Source of the DNA: Pseudomonas sp. NCCP-436
Lineage (GTDB): Bacteria; Pseudomonadota; Gammaproteobacteria; Pseudomonadales; Pseudomonadaceae
Length of the DNA stretch: 64,000 nucleotides
Direction: 5' to 3'
Assembly: GCF_019656335.1 (NCBI RefSeq)
Contig: NZ_BPLZ01000007.1
Location: 62,001-126,000, forward strand
A model generated the notes under the pieces. The model had not been told where the DNA came from, made no database searches, and saw only the letters and a program-made list of their open reading frames with translations. Both the position numbers and the translations under genes were made by a program. Below, one piece after another: positions 45,216-55,037 of the stretch (the stretch's first letter is position 1; every line of letters starts with the position of its first letter).

Positions 45216-47897
45216 ATGAAGGACACTCATCCGCACAGCCCTTCGGCGACCGAAGAGCACATCTGGTTGCTACAGGAGCAGCAGCCTGAGCGCGTCCTGC
45301 AGACCCTCGAGGGCTGGCGGCTGCGCGGTCGCGAACAGTTGCCGCAGATCATCGAGGCGGTAAGGCGGCTGCTGGAGGCGTTGCCGCAGCTCAATGCCCG
45401 CTACCGTTTCAGTGAGGACGGCGAGTTGCACAGGCAGGTCGGTACGAACTGGCAGGATTGCCTGCAGTGGTTGCACGCGGTGGACGTGCGACAGGCCGTG
45501 GAGCAATTGCTCGAGCATCAGTTGCGTCCCTGGTGCGCAGCCAATGAGCCTCCGTTCAAGGTCTGGCTGGTGGAAGCCGGAGACGATCTGTACCTGGTGA
45601 TGCAATTGCATCGCATCCTGGGGTGTGAGACGGCGCTGCTGGGCGAGCGACTTGCAGCGGCCGCTGCCGGTCGGCCTTTGGCGGCGCTGCCGGAGGCCGG
45701 GCAGACGCTGCTGGCAGAGCCGACGGCCTTCTCGCCGTTGCCGGGGTTGCGGCGCCAGGGCCGGACAGAACTGACGATCAGTGGCCCGTTCTGGGACGCT
45801 CCATTGTCTGAGGACGAACGCCTGGCTCTGCGCTGGCAGGCGCGGCTGCCGATGTCGGGGACAGAGTTGGAGCTGGCGTCGATCAGCCAGCAGTTCGCCC
45901 GCTTCGTAGCCCGGCTGGGCGGACATGAGGCACTCAAGCTGATGTTGCATCGGCAGGGCTGCTGTCAGGCGATTGTGTTGAATGAGCAAAGCGGCCCCGA
46001 AGATCTGCTGTACAGCGCCGCTGCGCAAAGCGATACAGGGCAAGCCAGCCTGCCGGAGGTTGCCGTGCACTGGCTGCCGGCTGCCAGCGAGTCGATGCAG
46101 GCACTGTTCGTCGGGCCGCTGGCGCTGCCGAGTGCCGAGCTGCGCGCGGATCTGCAGCTGAGTCTGCAGGCCTGGCCTGATGGCAGCCTGTGGCTGAGTT
46201 TGGAAACTGGTCAGGGCTTGTGGGCCTATGCCGGCAGTTACCTGCTGGGCAGTCTTCTCAGCAGCATTGCCGGTGGTTCATCTCTGGCTTTGCCGGCTCC
46301 GCTGCAAAGCGGGGCAGGGGACGAGATCTGCGGGATTCTGCTGGAGGCTTTCCGCGAAGCCCTGGGCGAGCCGCATCTGACGGCTGCAGACGACTTCTTC
46401 GATCATGGTGGCCACTCCATGCTGGCTACCATGATTATCGGCAGGCTGCGCAGTCAGTACGGCTTTGAACTGAGCCTTGGTGACTTCTTCAGCGCCTCCA
46501 GCGCCGCGAGCCTGGCCGCCCGGGTGCGGCGCACTGCCAGTCAGGAGCGCGATGAGCTGGTCGCCGAAACCATGGAGGACGCTCCGCTGGCACTGGCTCA
46601 GGCCTCGCTGGGACGTGCCTACCAGGCCTTTGATTTCGGTACGGTGTTCAACCTGCCGTTTGCCTTGCGCTTTCTTGATCCGGTGGACGAGCACTGTTTC
46701 GGGCAGGCCTTCGGAGATCTTCTCGTTCGCCACGCCAGCCTGCGCAGTACCTATCATTTCGAGCAGGGTGAGGGGCGCCAGCGGGTGGTGCCGGTCTGTC
46801 AGCTGTCGCGTTTCAAGTGGTTCTGGAGCAGTGCGGAAAGCACACGGGCCAGCCTGGCCAGTGAGGCCGCCTGGCGCTTTGATCTGACTCGCGAGTTGCC
46901 GGTGCGGGTGCGCTTTCTGCGTGAGCCGGGCAGCGATCAGCAGGTTCTGTCGATGCTGATTCACCATATGGCCATCGACGAGTGGTCGCTGAACGTCATG
47001 ATGAAGGAGCTGGCACAGGCCTATCGCGCGCGGACTGCCGGCAGGGCGCCGCAGTGGGCTGCTCCGGTGCCGTCCTTCCACAGTTTCGCCGCTTTGCAGC
47101 AGTCTGCCGGTATCGACCGGCAACACCTGGCTCACTGGGTACAGCACCTGCAGGCGGCGCGTCGCGGGCTGATCCTGCCGGATAGCGGTGAGCCGCACGC
47201 GCAGCCAGTGGCCGAGCGTGCTGCCGCCTGGTTCGACATCATGCCCGGCGAAGGTGTCGCCGATGCCCTGCACAGCCTTGCCCGTCAGCAGCACGCCTCA
47301 CTGTTCGGCGTGCTCTACGCTGCTATTGCCCTGTCGCTGCGGCAACTGGCTGGGCTGGATGAATTGCTGATCGGCACCTCAGCCTCCGGTCGCAGCGATC
47401 CGGCGTACTTCGGGACCGTAGGCTATTTCACCACTATGGTGGCGCACCGGGTGCAGTTCAGCGCCGGGCAGACGGTGGGCGAGCTGATCGCTCAGGTTAC
47501 CCGTACCATCAGCGATTCCATGGCCTGGGCCACGGTGCCGCTGGAGCAGATCCAGCAGGCGCTGGGCATGACGGCGGCCGATGGCTTGCTGTTCGATGTG
47601 TATGTGCAGATCCACGCCAACAATGCGCTCAATGGCGCTCTTGAGGCGGCCGACGGCAGTTCCGTGCGTTACCGGCAGATCGACCCGGACAAGAGCGAGT
47701 CGATGTTCGGGCTGCAGTTCGAGATCATGGAGAACCAGCTCGACGGTGAGCGGCGGCTGCGTCTGGTCGTGACCTATCGACGTGACCGTTACACGCCGGG
47801 GCAGATGGCTTGCTTGCGTGAACTGCTCGACGCGCTAATCACCCGTCTTGCCCAGCCGGGTGCGGCTGCACTGAGCCTGTCCGACATTGCGGCATGA
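45216..47897 (+). CDS. NRPS C*-T-C (heterocycle carrier and histamine-condensing module)
   Basis: This 893-residue protein has three parts. An N-terminal condensation-like region (1-360) has LHRILGCE at 131-138 where the HHxxxDG site should be, so it looks inactive. A T domain (about 370-440) has intact Ser401 in DHGGHSML. A C domain (about 450-893) has His583-His584-x3-Asp588 in IHHMAIDEW. By analogy with AngM/BasB-type T-C proteins it should carry the heterocyclised chain and condense it onto N-hydroxyhistamine, releasing product without a thioesterase. The ATG has GGGAGA upstream and faces the Fur box. Confidence 0.88.
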   Translation: MKDTHPHSPSATEEHIWLLQEQQPERVLQTLEGWRLRGREQLPQIIEAVRRLLEALPQLNARYRFSEDGELHRQVGTNWQDCLQWLHAVDVRQAVEQLLEHQLRPWCAANEPPFKVWLVEAGDDLYLVMQLHRILGCETALLGERLAAAAAGRPLAALPEAGQTLLAEPTAFSPLPGLRRQGRTELTISGPFWDAPLSEDERLALRWQARLPMSGTELELASISQQFARFVARLGGHEALKLMLHRQGCCQAIVLNEQSGPEDLLYSAAAQSDTGQASLPEVAVHWLPAASESMQALFVGPLALPSAELRADLQLSLQAWPDGSLWLSLETGQGLWAYAGSYLLGSLLSSIAGGSSLALPAPLQSGAGDEICGILLEAFREALGEPHLTAADDFFDHGGHSMLATMIIGRLRSQYGFELSLGDFFSASSAASLAARVRRTASQERDELVAETMEDAPLALAQASLGRAYQAFDFGTVFNLPFALRFLDPVDEHCFGQAFGDLLVRHASLRSTYHFEQGEGRQRVVPVCQLSRFKWFWSSAESTRASLASEAAWRFDLTRELPVRVRFLREPGSDQQVLSMLIHHMAIDEWSLNVMMKELAQAYRARTAGRAPQWAAPVPSFHSFAALQQSAGIDRQHLAHWVQHLQAARRGLILPDSGEPHAQPVAERAAAWFDIMPGEGVADALHSLARQQHASLFGVLYAAIALSLRQLAGLDELLIGTSASGRSDPAYFGTVGYFTTMVAHRVQFSAGQTVGELIAQVTRTISDSMAWATVPLEQIQQALGMTAADGLLFDVYVQIHANNALNGALEAADGSSVRYRQIDPDKSESMFGLQFEIMENQLDGERRLRLVVTYRRDRYTPGQMACLRELLDALITRLAQPGAAALSLSDIAA

Positions 47898-47903
47898 ACC
47901 GCT

Positions 47904-47933
47904 CAGCCCCTGTGCCGGTCGGTGCAGGGGCTG
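47904..47933. terminator. Hairpin between convergent NRPS and monooxygenase genes
   Basis: CAGCCCCTG pairs with CAGGGGCTG (47904-47912 / 47925-47933) around a 12-base loop between two convergent stops. No T-tract follows, so it is a probable but non-canonical end structure. Confidence 0.5.
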
Positions 47934-47978
47934 CGGTGAGTCATCAATGTGATGTGGCTGTGCTGATCTGGTACAGGC

Positions 47979-49367
47979 TCAGCGGTGTTTTTCCAGACAC
48001 CCTGTCAGAAGCTGATTTTCATCCGGCAAGGCTGCATCGGCAGGCTGTTGAGGCGGCATACCGTAGTGCTGGAAGGCAGAGCGCTGCGGGCGTCGGTAAT
48101 GCTCATGGCCCAGCAACTGGTTGATTATGCTGATGTTGCGCATGGCGGCCAGGCCAAGATCCGGTGAGCCGACACCGTGCTGGAAAATCTCCGCGTTCTG
48201 TACGAAGACCCTTGCCTTGCCTGGAACTCGGCGGCGGGCCTGAAAGTTCGTCTCCACCAGGCAGTCGCCGTGCTCATCAACTTCCAGCAGCGTACCCTTG
48301 AGTCGCTCGAACCAGGCTGGCCAGACATGCTGGTAGCCAGTGGCAGCGATCAGTGCATCGGCCTGCAGGGTTCCGTCCCGCTGCAGCTGGCGATGGCGGA
48401 AGTGCAGGCACAGGGTGCCGTCTGCGGCGACTTGCAGATTTTCCACATCGCAGCTTGAAAAGAGTTTGAGGCCAGGGTCGCGGCCACCGATGGAGCGCTC
48501 GTAGAGCTGGTCGAAGACATCGGCGATGGTGCTGAAGCTGATGCCCTTGTAGAGCAGCGCCTGGCCCTTGACCAGTTCGCGGCGCCGTTCGCGCGGCAGA
48601 CTGTGGAAGTAGTCCATGTAGGCCGGAGTGAAGCATTCCTGGCCAAGTTTGGAGAACTCCATGGGATGGAAGCCCGCCGAGCGGGTCAGCCAGAGGATCG
48701 AGGCACCGGTGTCCACCCGTTCGGGGCTTAGCTCGGCAAGCAGAGCCAGCACACATTCGGCAGCGCTCTGTCCGGAACCGACTACCACCACCCGCTGGCA
48801 GCGGGCCAGTTGTTCGCGGTAATAGGCAAAGTGTGCGGCATGCAGCACTGGCGCCGGGGTGTCCACTTCGGCCCATTTCGGCAGCTGGGGCGCGGTGCCG
48901 ACGCCGACCACCAGATCGCGGGCGCTGTATTGGCGCAGCAGGCCGGCTGGCGAACGGCTGTGGATCCTGAAGCAGTCGGCTCTGCTGTCATAGGTGACAT
49001 CACTGACCTCTTCGCCGAATTGGCAGCTCGGCAGTTTTTGTGACGCCCAGCGACAGTAGTGGTCGTACTCGCGGCGTGGGATCAGGAAAGTGTCGTAGTA
49101 GTAGAAGGGGTAGAGCCGGTCATGCTGATGGAGGTAGTTCAGGTAGCTCAGCCGGTGGGTTGGGTCGGCCATGGTCACCAGATCTGCGAGAAACGGTACC
49201 TGCAGAGTGGTTCCTGGCAGCAGCAGGCCCTCGTGCCAGCGGAACTGCGTCTTGCGCTCGAGGAACAGCGCGCGGATGTTGTCATGACCGGACAGCAGAG
49301 CGGCCAGTCCGAGGTTGAAGGGGCCAATGCCAATGCCGGCAACGTCCAGAGTGGGTTGATCGATCAT
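47979..49367 (-). CDS. Flavin-dependent N-monooxygenase, probable histamine N-hydroxylase
   Basis: This 462-residue enzyme of the ornithine/lysine N-hydroxylase family has FAD motif [10 protein letters not shown] (residues 11-20) and substrate-side [31 protein letters not shown]. The NADPH motif is [13 protein letters not shown] and the terminal motif [11 protein letters not shown]. The cluster has a histidine decarboxylase and no ornithine or lysine module. The expected substrate is therefore histamine, as for BasC and AngU. It starts at an ATGA overlap with the Cy-Cy-A-T* NRPS stop, so the two are translationally coupled. Confidence 0.9.
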   Translation of the reverse strand: MIDQPTLDVAGIGIGPFNLGLAALLSGHDNIRALFLERKTQFRWHEGLLLPGTTLQVPFLADLVTMADPTHRLSYLNYLHQHDRLYPFYYYDTFLIPRREYDHYCRWASQKLPSCQFGEEVSDVTYDSRADCFRIHSRSPAGLLRQYSARDLVVGVGTAPQLPKWAEVDTPAPVLHAAHFAYYREQLARCQRVVVVGSGQSAAECVLALLAELSPERVDTGASILWLTRSAGFHPMEFSKLGQECFTPAYMDYFHSLPRERRRELVKGQALLYKGISFSTIADVFDQLYERSIGGRDPGLKLFSSCDVENLQVAADGTLCLHFRHRQLQRDGTLQADALIAATGYQHVWPAWFERLKGTLLEVDEHGDCLVETNFQARRRVPGKARVFVQNAEIFQHGVGSPDLGLAAMRNISIINQLLGHEHYRRPQRSAFQHYGMPPQQPADAALPDENQLLTGCLEKHR

Positions 49368-52300
49368 CCGAATTGATTTCCGAGGTAATGCTGAAGATGG
49401 GTTTCCACGTCCGCGGCATTGCGCCAGCGCAGCAGTTGCGCAGGTGGTACGTCGGCGGCGAAGGTTTCGCGCAGGCGCGCGGAGATGGTTTTCAGGTGAC
49501 TGGGGCGTAGCCCCAGGCTGACGAATTCAACGCTCGGATCGGTGCAGGCCGAGGGCGGCAGTCCCAGTGCCTCAAGGTAGATCGTCAGCAGTTGCCTGAC
49601 TCTGGGCGAGACGCCTGCGACCGGTGTTGTGATTTCTGCGTCGGTTCGGGCACTCAGTAGTTGGCGGGCGCGATTGCGGTCCGGCTTGCCATTGGCGCTC
49701 AGTGGCAGGGCCTGTACCGGCAGGAAGCGTGATGGTACGTGACTCGGCGCCAGGCGCCGGCTGGCATGCTCGCGGAGTTGGGCGACGCTTGGGACATCAG
49801 CTCTGCGGCTGACGTAGAGCGCGCCGAGGGCGGCATCGCCCTGCCTGGCATCGCCGTAGTCGACCACCAGCACGTGCAGCAGATCCGGGTGCTCAAGCAG
49901 GGCCATTTCCACGTCCGGCAGGGACACCCGCACGCCACGGATCTTCACGTAACCGCCCACCCGGCGGGCGAACATCAGTATGCCGTCGCGTCGGTAGAAA
50001 CCGCAGTCGCCGGTGCGGAAGGCGCGTGTCGGCTGGCCCTGGTCGTCCTCTACGGTGACGAAGTCGGTCTGCAGCAGACAGCCGTCCTGTAGATAGCCCA
50101 GTGCCAGATTCGCGCCGGCAGTGTGGATGCGTCCCACGACTCCGGGCGGGCTATGTCGGCCGGATTCGTCGAGCAGCAGGTAGCGGTTGCCGGGCAGTGG
50201 TCGGCCATAGGGGATGGCCTTGCCGTCGGCAGCAGTGATCTCGTGCCAGATGCTCCAGATGGTGGTCTCCGTCGGGCCGCCCAGGGATATCAGGCGGGCA
50301 TCCGGCAGCAGCCGGCGCAATTCGTCGACTACCGCCGGCTTGATGTAGTCGCCGCCCTGGGCGATCAGGCGCAGGCTGCCCAGGGAGTGTTCGCCGCGAC
50401 AGGCCAGCAACATCTCCAGAATGGCCGGCACCGAGCACCAGAGACTGACCCGGTGTTCGGCCAGCAGACGGTTCCAGCTAACCGCGTCCTTGTCTTCGCC
50501 GGGGCCCGGCAATACCAGTGTGGCTCCCGCACTCAGGCAGCCGAACAGGTCGAACACCGACATGTCGTGATGCAGTGGCGTCACCGAGATGAACACGTCG
50601 TCGGCCGTCACCTTCCAGTTGTGCAAAGTGCTGCCGATCACGTTGGCCGTGGCGCGGTTGCCCAGCACCACACACTTGGGCCGGCCGGTGGTGCCGGAGG
50701 TGTACAGGTAATAGGCAGGTGTGTCGCTGAGCGACAGTTCATCCAGGGTTGCCAGCTCCGGCAGGCGTGGCGGACTGTTCAGCAGTTCCTGGAAGGAGGT
50801 GCTTGTCCAGTCTGGGGCAGTCGTGTCGTTTGCCACCACCAGATCTGGCTGGCAGTTGTTCAGCAGGTAATGGCGTCGCTCATCCGGTGCCGTGGCATCA
50901 ATCGGCACCCAGACGATACCGCTCAGGGCGCATGCCAGGGTCAATTGGACATGCTCCGGGCTGCGCGGCAGGCAGTTGGCGAGCACGCTGCCCGGGCGCA
51001 GTCCGCGACCCTGCAGCGCGCCCATGATGCGTGCCACGCGCTGGCCCAGCTCGCTATAGCTCAACTGCTGGTTGTTACAGATCAGGGCTGGATGCGGATT
51101 CTCGGCGGCGAACAGATTGGCGGCGATCCGGCTGAGAAATGCGTAGTCATTGGCCTGTTCCGGAGGACTGTTGAAACGATAGTGGCGACGGTCGATCAGC
51201 GCGGCACCGTCCAGTGCAAAGGTGGCGGCACCGGCCAGCTGTTTCAGCGCCTGATCGATGGCACTCAGCAACTCGTCGATCATTTCGTCATCCAGGGCCG
51301 GCCGGGCATAGTCGAGGTCGAGCAACAGGTCGCCGCTGGTATCCGTCGAAAAGCGCAGATCCAGTGCAACCTGGGGGGTCTGAGTCAGTCCGCCGCACAG
51401 GCGCATTGAGTTGTCGGCGGACAGTGCCGGCCAGGAAAGGCCGTTGGTAATGACCACCGGCAATGCCGGCCCCGGGCCGTTGTGTTCGAGCAGCAGGCGT
51501 CCCAGGTCGACCCCGGAAAAGTCCAGATGCTCCAGCCCTTCGAGCACGTCGCCCTGCAACCGGGCAGCGCGTTCGGCGAAGCTGCCCCGTTGTGGCTGCC
51601 AGTTCACTGCGATAAAGCTGGATCGATTGGCCAATTCGCCGGCGCTGGGAATGGCTACGGGCACGGCCACGCACAGCTCACCTTCGTCCAGCCAGCGTGA
51701 CAGTACTTCCAGTAACAGGGCCATCAGCGTGGTATTGCGAAACAGCTGCTGACGGGCGCCGAGGCGGCAGGCCGCATTGAACACCGGTTGTGCCACGCGC
51801 AGGCTGCGGCGTGCAAAGCGTGCCGTGGCCAATTGCTCTAGCGGTTTCTTCCAGGGCAGACGTGGCGCCCCGCTGACCGTCGCCAGCTTGTTCTGCCAGT
51901 AGGCGGCGGCCGCTTCGCGGGCAGTTTCGCTGGCCGGCGCAGCATCCGCCGGGGGCGGTAGCCTTGCCGGCTGACCGTCGAACAGCTCTACCAGCAGGGC
52001 GGCGATGGCGCGGCCATCGAGGATCAGCGCATCGAAGCGGACAAAGACGACCAGTTCCTCATCGGCCAGTTGAAACAGGGTCAGGTTCCAAGGCGCGTGA
52101 TGCAGGTCGGACAGCGTATGGGCATAGGTTTCGCGTCGTCTGTCCAGTTCGGCGAGGGCGGCGTCCCGGCTTAGATGGCGCAGGTCGACCTCATCGAGGT
52201 TGAGCCGCGCTGCCGCGCTGAGGTACTGCCGGTTGCGCTGCGCGTCGATCCGCGTGCGCAGGGACGGATGGCGCTGCACCAGCGTGGTCAGGCGCTGGCG

Positions 52301-53728
52301 CAGCAGTTGCGGATCGAAACGGCCGCGGTACTCGCGAAACTCCTGCATGGCCACGCCGCCCAGTGCCATCTGCTCGCTACGGCCGAACAGGTAGGCCTGC
52401 TGCAGGGCATTCAGAGACTGGGCCGGCTGCAGTGGCTGTTCCAGCATCTGCGGTTGTTTCGCCAGTTGTTGCAACTGTGCGACGAAATCATCGAACAGGC
52501 TTTCGACCCAGGCTAGCGGCAGGGCGTCAAGGCGGACGTCCCAGTTGATCAGCAGTCCATCATGGACGCTGGCAAGTTGGGCATCCAGTGCCACCTGGGG
52601 GCCTTGCGAGACGATCCAGCCCGGTTCGCCCAGTTGCTGCCGGACACGTGCGGAAAACAGCTCTTCCCCGGGCAGATCCAGTGCGGCCGTGAACACTACC
52701 GGAGCCAGTTGCGGCGAGCCTTTCAGGCGCGACAGGTCGCGCATCACGCTGACCCCGGAGTAGGCACTGTGGGCGATCAGTTGCCGTGTTTCGCCAGCCA
52801 GCTCATGGCACAGCTGCGCCAGCGAGCCAGCCTGCTGCAAATCGACGTTGACAATCAGCACGTTGGCAAACTCGCCGACGATTTCCTGGGTGCCGGCAAG
52901 CAGGGGCGGTCGCCAGAAACATGGCAGGTTAAGACGAAAGCGGCGGTCGCCGGTATGCCGGGCCAGGCTCTCGGCAAACAATCCCAGCAGCAGAACGGAA
53001 AAGCTCAGGCGCTGTTGCCGGGCCAGTTGCCGCAGAGCCTGCCGCTTGCTCAGCGAGAGCCGGGCGTGAAGTCGCCGGGTGCAGGGTTTCAGGACACCGC
53101 TGGTCAGCGGTAGGGAGGGTGCAGGTGCAAGCTGAGGCAGACGCTGGCGCCACCACTGGCGGGCTTCGGCCTGCTCTGCCTGTAGAGCGGGATCGCTGTG
53201 CGCCCGATCCAGCCATGCAAAGAAATCCGCAGGGGCCGGAATCGATGTTTGCGGATCTTCGTAGAGCCGCGCCAGATCCTCGACCAGGAGGCGAAAGCTG
53301 GACGGATCGACGGCCATCATGTCGCAGTCCAGGTGCAGGCGGCTGCGACCTTCCGGTAGCAGGCTCAGACACCAGCGGGCTACCTGACCACGGCTCGGAT
53401 CCAGTCGCTGGTGCGTCCACTGCTGGCGGATCTCCTCCAGTCTTTGCTGCACGCTGGCGGTGTCAGTGTTACGCAGATCCTCGATCTCCAGCGGTGCGGC
53501 TGGCGGAGCTGGAGCAATGCGCTGGCCTCCTTCGGCGCTGATCTGCATCCGCAGCATGGGATGCAGGGCATAAAGACGATCCAGCGCCTGTTGCAAACGC
53601 CCTGCATCGATTCCGCTGCGGTCGAATTCTGCATACAGGTGGGCCGCTACGCCTCCCAGTTGCGCATGTTCTTCGCGCCCCATCCAGCAGGCGGCTTGCA
53701 TAGTGGTAAGTGCTCTCATTGACGCCAT
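49364..53728 (-). CDS. NRPS Cy-Cy-A-T* (heterocycle-forming module)
   Basis: This 1454-residue protein has four parts. Cy1 (1-430) has D136-x4-D141-x2-S144. Cy2 (430-850) has D566-x4-D571 but Ala574 in place of Ser. The A domain (865-1355) has [20 protein letters not shown] and GK (Lys1348). The T-like domain (1370-1450) reads [10 protein letters not shown]: the canonical serine position is Pro1409 and a serine follows at 1410. A-domain pocket residues read D-M-F-C-A-G-L-I-W-K. It looks like AngN (Cy-Cy) fused to AngR (A-T) of the anguibactin pathway. Two nearby ATGs are possible starts. Confidence 0.88.
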   Translation of the reverse strand: MASMRALTTMQAACWMGREEHAQLGGVAAHLYAEFDRSGIDAGRLQQALDRLYALHPMLRMQISAEGGQRIAPAPPAAPLEIEDLRNTDTASVQQRLEEIRQQWTHQRLDPSRGQVARWCLSLLPEGRSRLHLDCDMMAVDPSSFRLLVEDLARLYEDPQTSIPAPADFFAWLDRAHSDPALQAEQAEARQWWRQRLPQLAPAPSLPLTSGVLKPCTRRLHARLSLSKRQALRQLARQQRLSFSVLLLGLFAESLARHTGDRRFRLNLPCFWRPPLLAGTQEIVGEFANVLIVNVDLQQAGSLAQLCHELAGETRQLIAHSAYSGVSVMRDLSRLKGSPQLAPVVFTAALDLPGEELFSARVRQQLGEPGWIVSQGPQVALDAQLASVHDGLLINWDVRLDALPLAWVESLFDDFVAQLQQLAKQPQMLEQPLQPAQSLNALQQAYLFGRSEQMALGGVAMQEFREYRGRFDPQLLRQRLTTLVQRHPSLRTRIDAQRNRQYLSAAARLNLDEVDLRHLSRDAALAELDRRRETYAHTLSDLHHAPWNLTLFQLADEELVVFVRFDALILDGRAIAALLVELFDGQPARLPPPADAAPASETAREAAAAYWQNKLATVSGAPRLPWKKPLEQLATARFARRSLRVAQPVFNAACRLGARQQLFRNTTLMALLLEVLSRWLDEGELCVAVPVAIPSAGELANRSSFIAVNWQPQRGSFAERAARLQGDVLEGLEHLDFSGVDLGRLLLEHNGPGPALPVVITNGLSWPALSADNSMRLCGGLTQTPQVALDLRFSTDTSGDLLLDLDYARPALDDEMIDELLSAIDQALKQLAGAATFALDGAALIDRRHYRFNSPPEQANDYAFLSRIAANLFAAENPHPALICNNQQLSYSELGQRVARIMGALQGRGLRPGSVLANCLPRSPEHVQLTLACALSGIVWVPIDATAPDERRHYLLNNCQPDLVVANDTTAPDWTSTSFQELLNSPPRLPELATLDELSLSDTPAYYLYTSGTTGRPKCVVLGNRATANVIGSTLHNWKVTADDVFISVTPLHHDMSVFDLFGCLSAGATLVLPGPGEDKDAVSWNRLLAEHRVSLWCSVPAILEMLLACRGEHSLGSLRLIAQGGDYIKPAVVDELRRLLPDARLISLGGPTETTIWSIWHEITAADGKAIPYGRPLPGNRYLLLDESGRHSPPGVVGRIHTAGANLALGYLQDGCLLQTDFVTVEDDQGQPTRAFRTGDCGFYRRDGILMFARRVGGYVKIRGVRVSLPDVEMALLEHPDLLHVLVVDYGDARQGDAALGALYVSRRADVPSVAQLREHASRRLAPSHVPSRFLPVQALPLSANGKPDRNRARQLLSARTDAEITTPVAGVSPRVRQLLTIYLEALGLPPSACTDPSVEFVSLGLRPSHLKTISARLRETFAADVPPAQLLRWRNAADVETHLQHYLGNQFG

Positions 53729-53771
53729 GGCCTGGTTGACAAGTCCGTGTGGTATCCGTTTTTCTAGTATT

Positions 53772-53790
53772 AGAAATGAGAATCATTATA
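53772..53790. promoter_or_regulatory. Fur-box-like site between NRPS and pmsC
   Basis: AGAAATGAGAATCATTATA matches 14 of 19 consensus positions and lies in the 111-bp divergent region. A minus-strand sigma-70-like promoter for the NRPS gene (TTGAAA, 18 bp, TAATAC) overlaps it. An adjacent dyad TTTCTA-GTAT-TAGAAA sits at 53761-53776. Confidence 0.72.
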
Positions 53791-53827
53791 TTTCAAGTGT
53801 TTTTTACCGTCCCGCTCAATCGCCACG

Positions 53828-53839
53828 GAGACATGTCTC
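53828..53839 (+). promoter_or_regulatory. Palindrome covering the pmsC ribosome-binding site
   Basis: GAGACATGTCTC is a perfect 12-bp palindrome directly before the pmsC ATG and contains most of the GGAG ribosome-binding sequence. A GAGA/TCTC stem with a CATG loop could partly mask the site. It also places an out-of-frame ATG seven bases upstream of the start. Confidence 0.4.
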
Positions 53840-55036
53840 ATGAGAACGGCTCGTCAGCTGGTGTATGGATCACCCGAACAGGAAGGGGATGGCGACTGCC
53901 AAACCTTCTCCTTCGCCTCAGGTGATCTCGAACTTATCGCCCGGGGGCCGATGCAGCGCATTGACGCCCCGGCAGCCGGCGCCCAGTCAGCCGGCAGTCC
54001 CTTGCTGCACAGCATCGAGCAGGCCCTGGAGCGGGCAGTTCGCCACGGCCAGCGCCAGCCCATGGTGGTAGGGGCCATTCCCTTCGATACCAGCCAGCCG
54101 TCCTGCCTCTACGTGCCGCAATGCGTCGAATGGCGGCCGCTGGCCGCACCGGCCGAGACGGACGAGCCGCTGCCGGTGTTGCTGGAACAGCGCAATGTTC
54201 CAGGGGAAGCTGATTTCAAGCGCGCGGTCGAGCACGCCATCGTCAATTTTCAGCACAGTGATGTGCGCAAGGCTGTGCTTTCGGTGCAGCGCGAGCTGAG
54301 CTTTGCCGAAGACGTGGATGTGTCGGTCGTGCAGCAGCGGCTAAGGCGGCAGAACCGCAGCGGTTATCACTTCTGCGTACCGCAGGCCGACGGTGGGGTA
54401 TTGCTTGGGGTCAGCCCTGAATTGCTGATCCGCAAGCACGGCCGGCAGTTCGTTTCCAATCCGCTGGCCGGCTCGGTGCGGCGCAGTGCCGAGGCCCGTG
54501 AGGATCAGGCCAATGCCGCCTGGCTGGCGGCTTCGGAGAAGGATCACTACGAGCACAGCCTGGTGGTGGAGGACATCCGTGCGCGGCTGCAGGGCATGTG
54601 CAGCCGTTTGCAGGTGCCGGAGCGGCCTTCGCTGATCAGCACCGCGGCGCTGTGGCACCTGTCCAGTCGCATCGAGGGCGAGTTGCCGGATGACAGGCTG
54701 TCAGCCCTGCAGCTGGCCTGTCGGCTGCATCCGACGCCTGCGGTATGCGGTTTTCCTACCGAGCGCGCGCGTCAGTTGATCCGCTTCGTCGAGCCATTCG
54801 AGCGTGGCCTGTTCACCGGCATGGTGGGCTGGTGCGATGCCGAAGGCAACGGCGAATGGGTGGTGACCATCCGCTGCGGCTCGATCCAGCGCAATCGCGT
54901 CCGGCTGTTTGCCGGTGCCGGCATCGTCGAGGCATCCCGCCCGGAAAACGAATGGAACGAGGTGCAGACCAAGCTCGGCACCATGCTGCGGGCCTTCGGT
55001 CTGCCCACCGATTCACCCGCCACTAGTAGGGACTGA
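53840..55036 (+). CDS. pmsC: Isochorismate synthase (salicylate pathway)
   Basis: This 398-residue chorismate-binding enzyme converts chorismate to isochorismate. The MST-family blocks are [59 protein letters not shown] and [12 protein letters not shown], with [20 protein letters not shown] near the end. It opens the rightward run pmsC-pmsE-pmsA-pmsB, the same order as the pmsCEAB pseudomonine operon described in P. fluorescens WCS374. The stop is one base before the pmsE ATG. Confidence 0.95.
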   Translation: MRTARQLVYGSPEQEGDGDCQTFSFASGDLELIARGPMQRIDAPAAGAQSAGSPLLHSIEQALERAVRHGQRQPMVVGAIPFDTSQPSCLYVPQCVEWRPLAAPAETDEPLPVLLEQRNVPGEADFKRAVEHAIVNFQHSDVRKAVLSVQRELSFAEDVDVSVVQQRLRRQNRSGYHFCVPQADGGVLLGVSPELLIRKHGRQFVSNPLAGSVRRSAEAREDQANAAWLAASEKDHYEHSLVVEDIRARLQGMCSRLQVPERPSLISTAALWHLSSRIEGELPDDRLSALQLACRLHPTPAVCGFPTERARQLIRFVEPFERGLFTGMVGWCDAEGNGEWVVTIRCGSIQRNRVRLFAGAGIVEASRPENEWNEVQTKLGTMLRAFGLPTDSPATSRD

Positions 55037-55037
55037 C

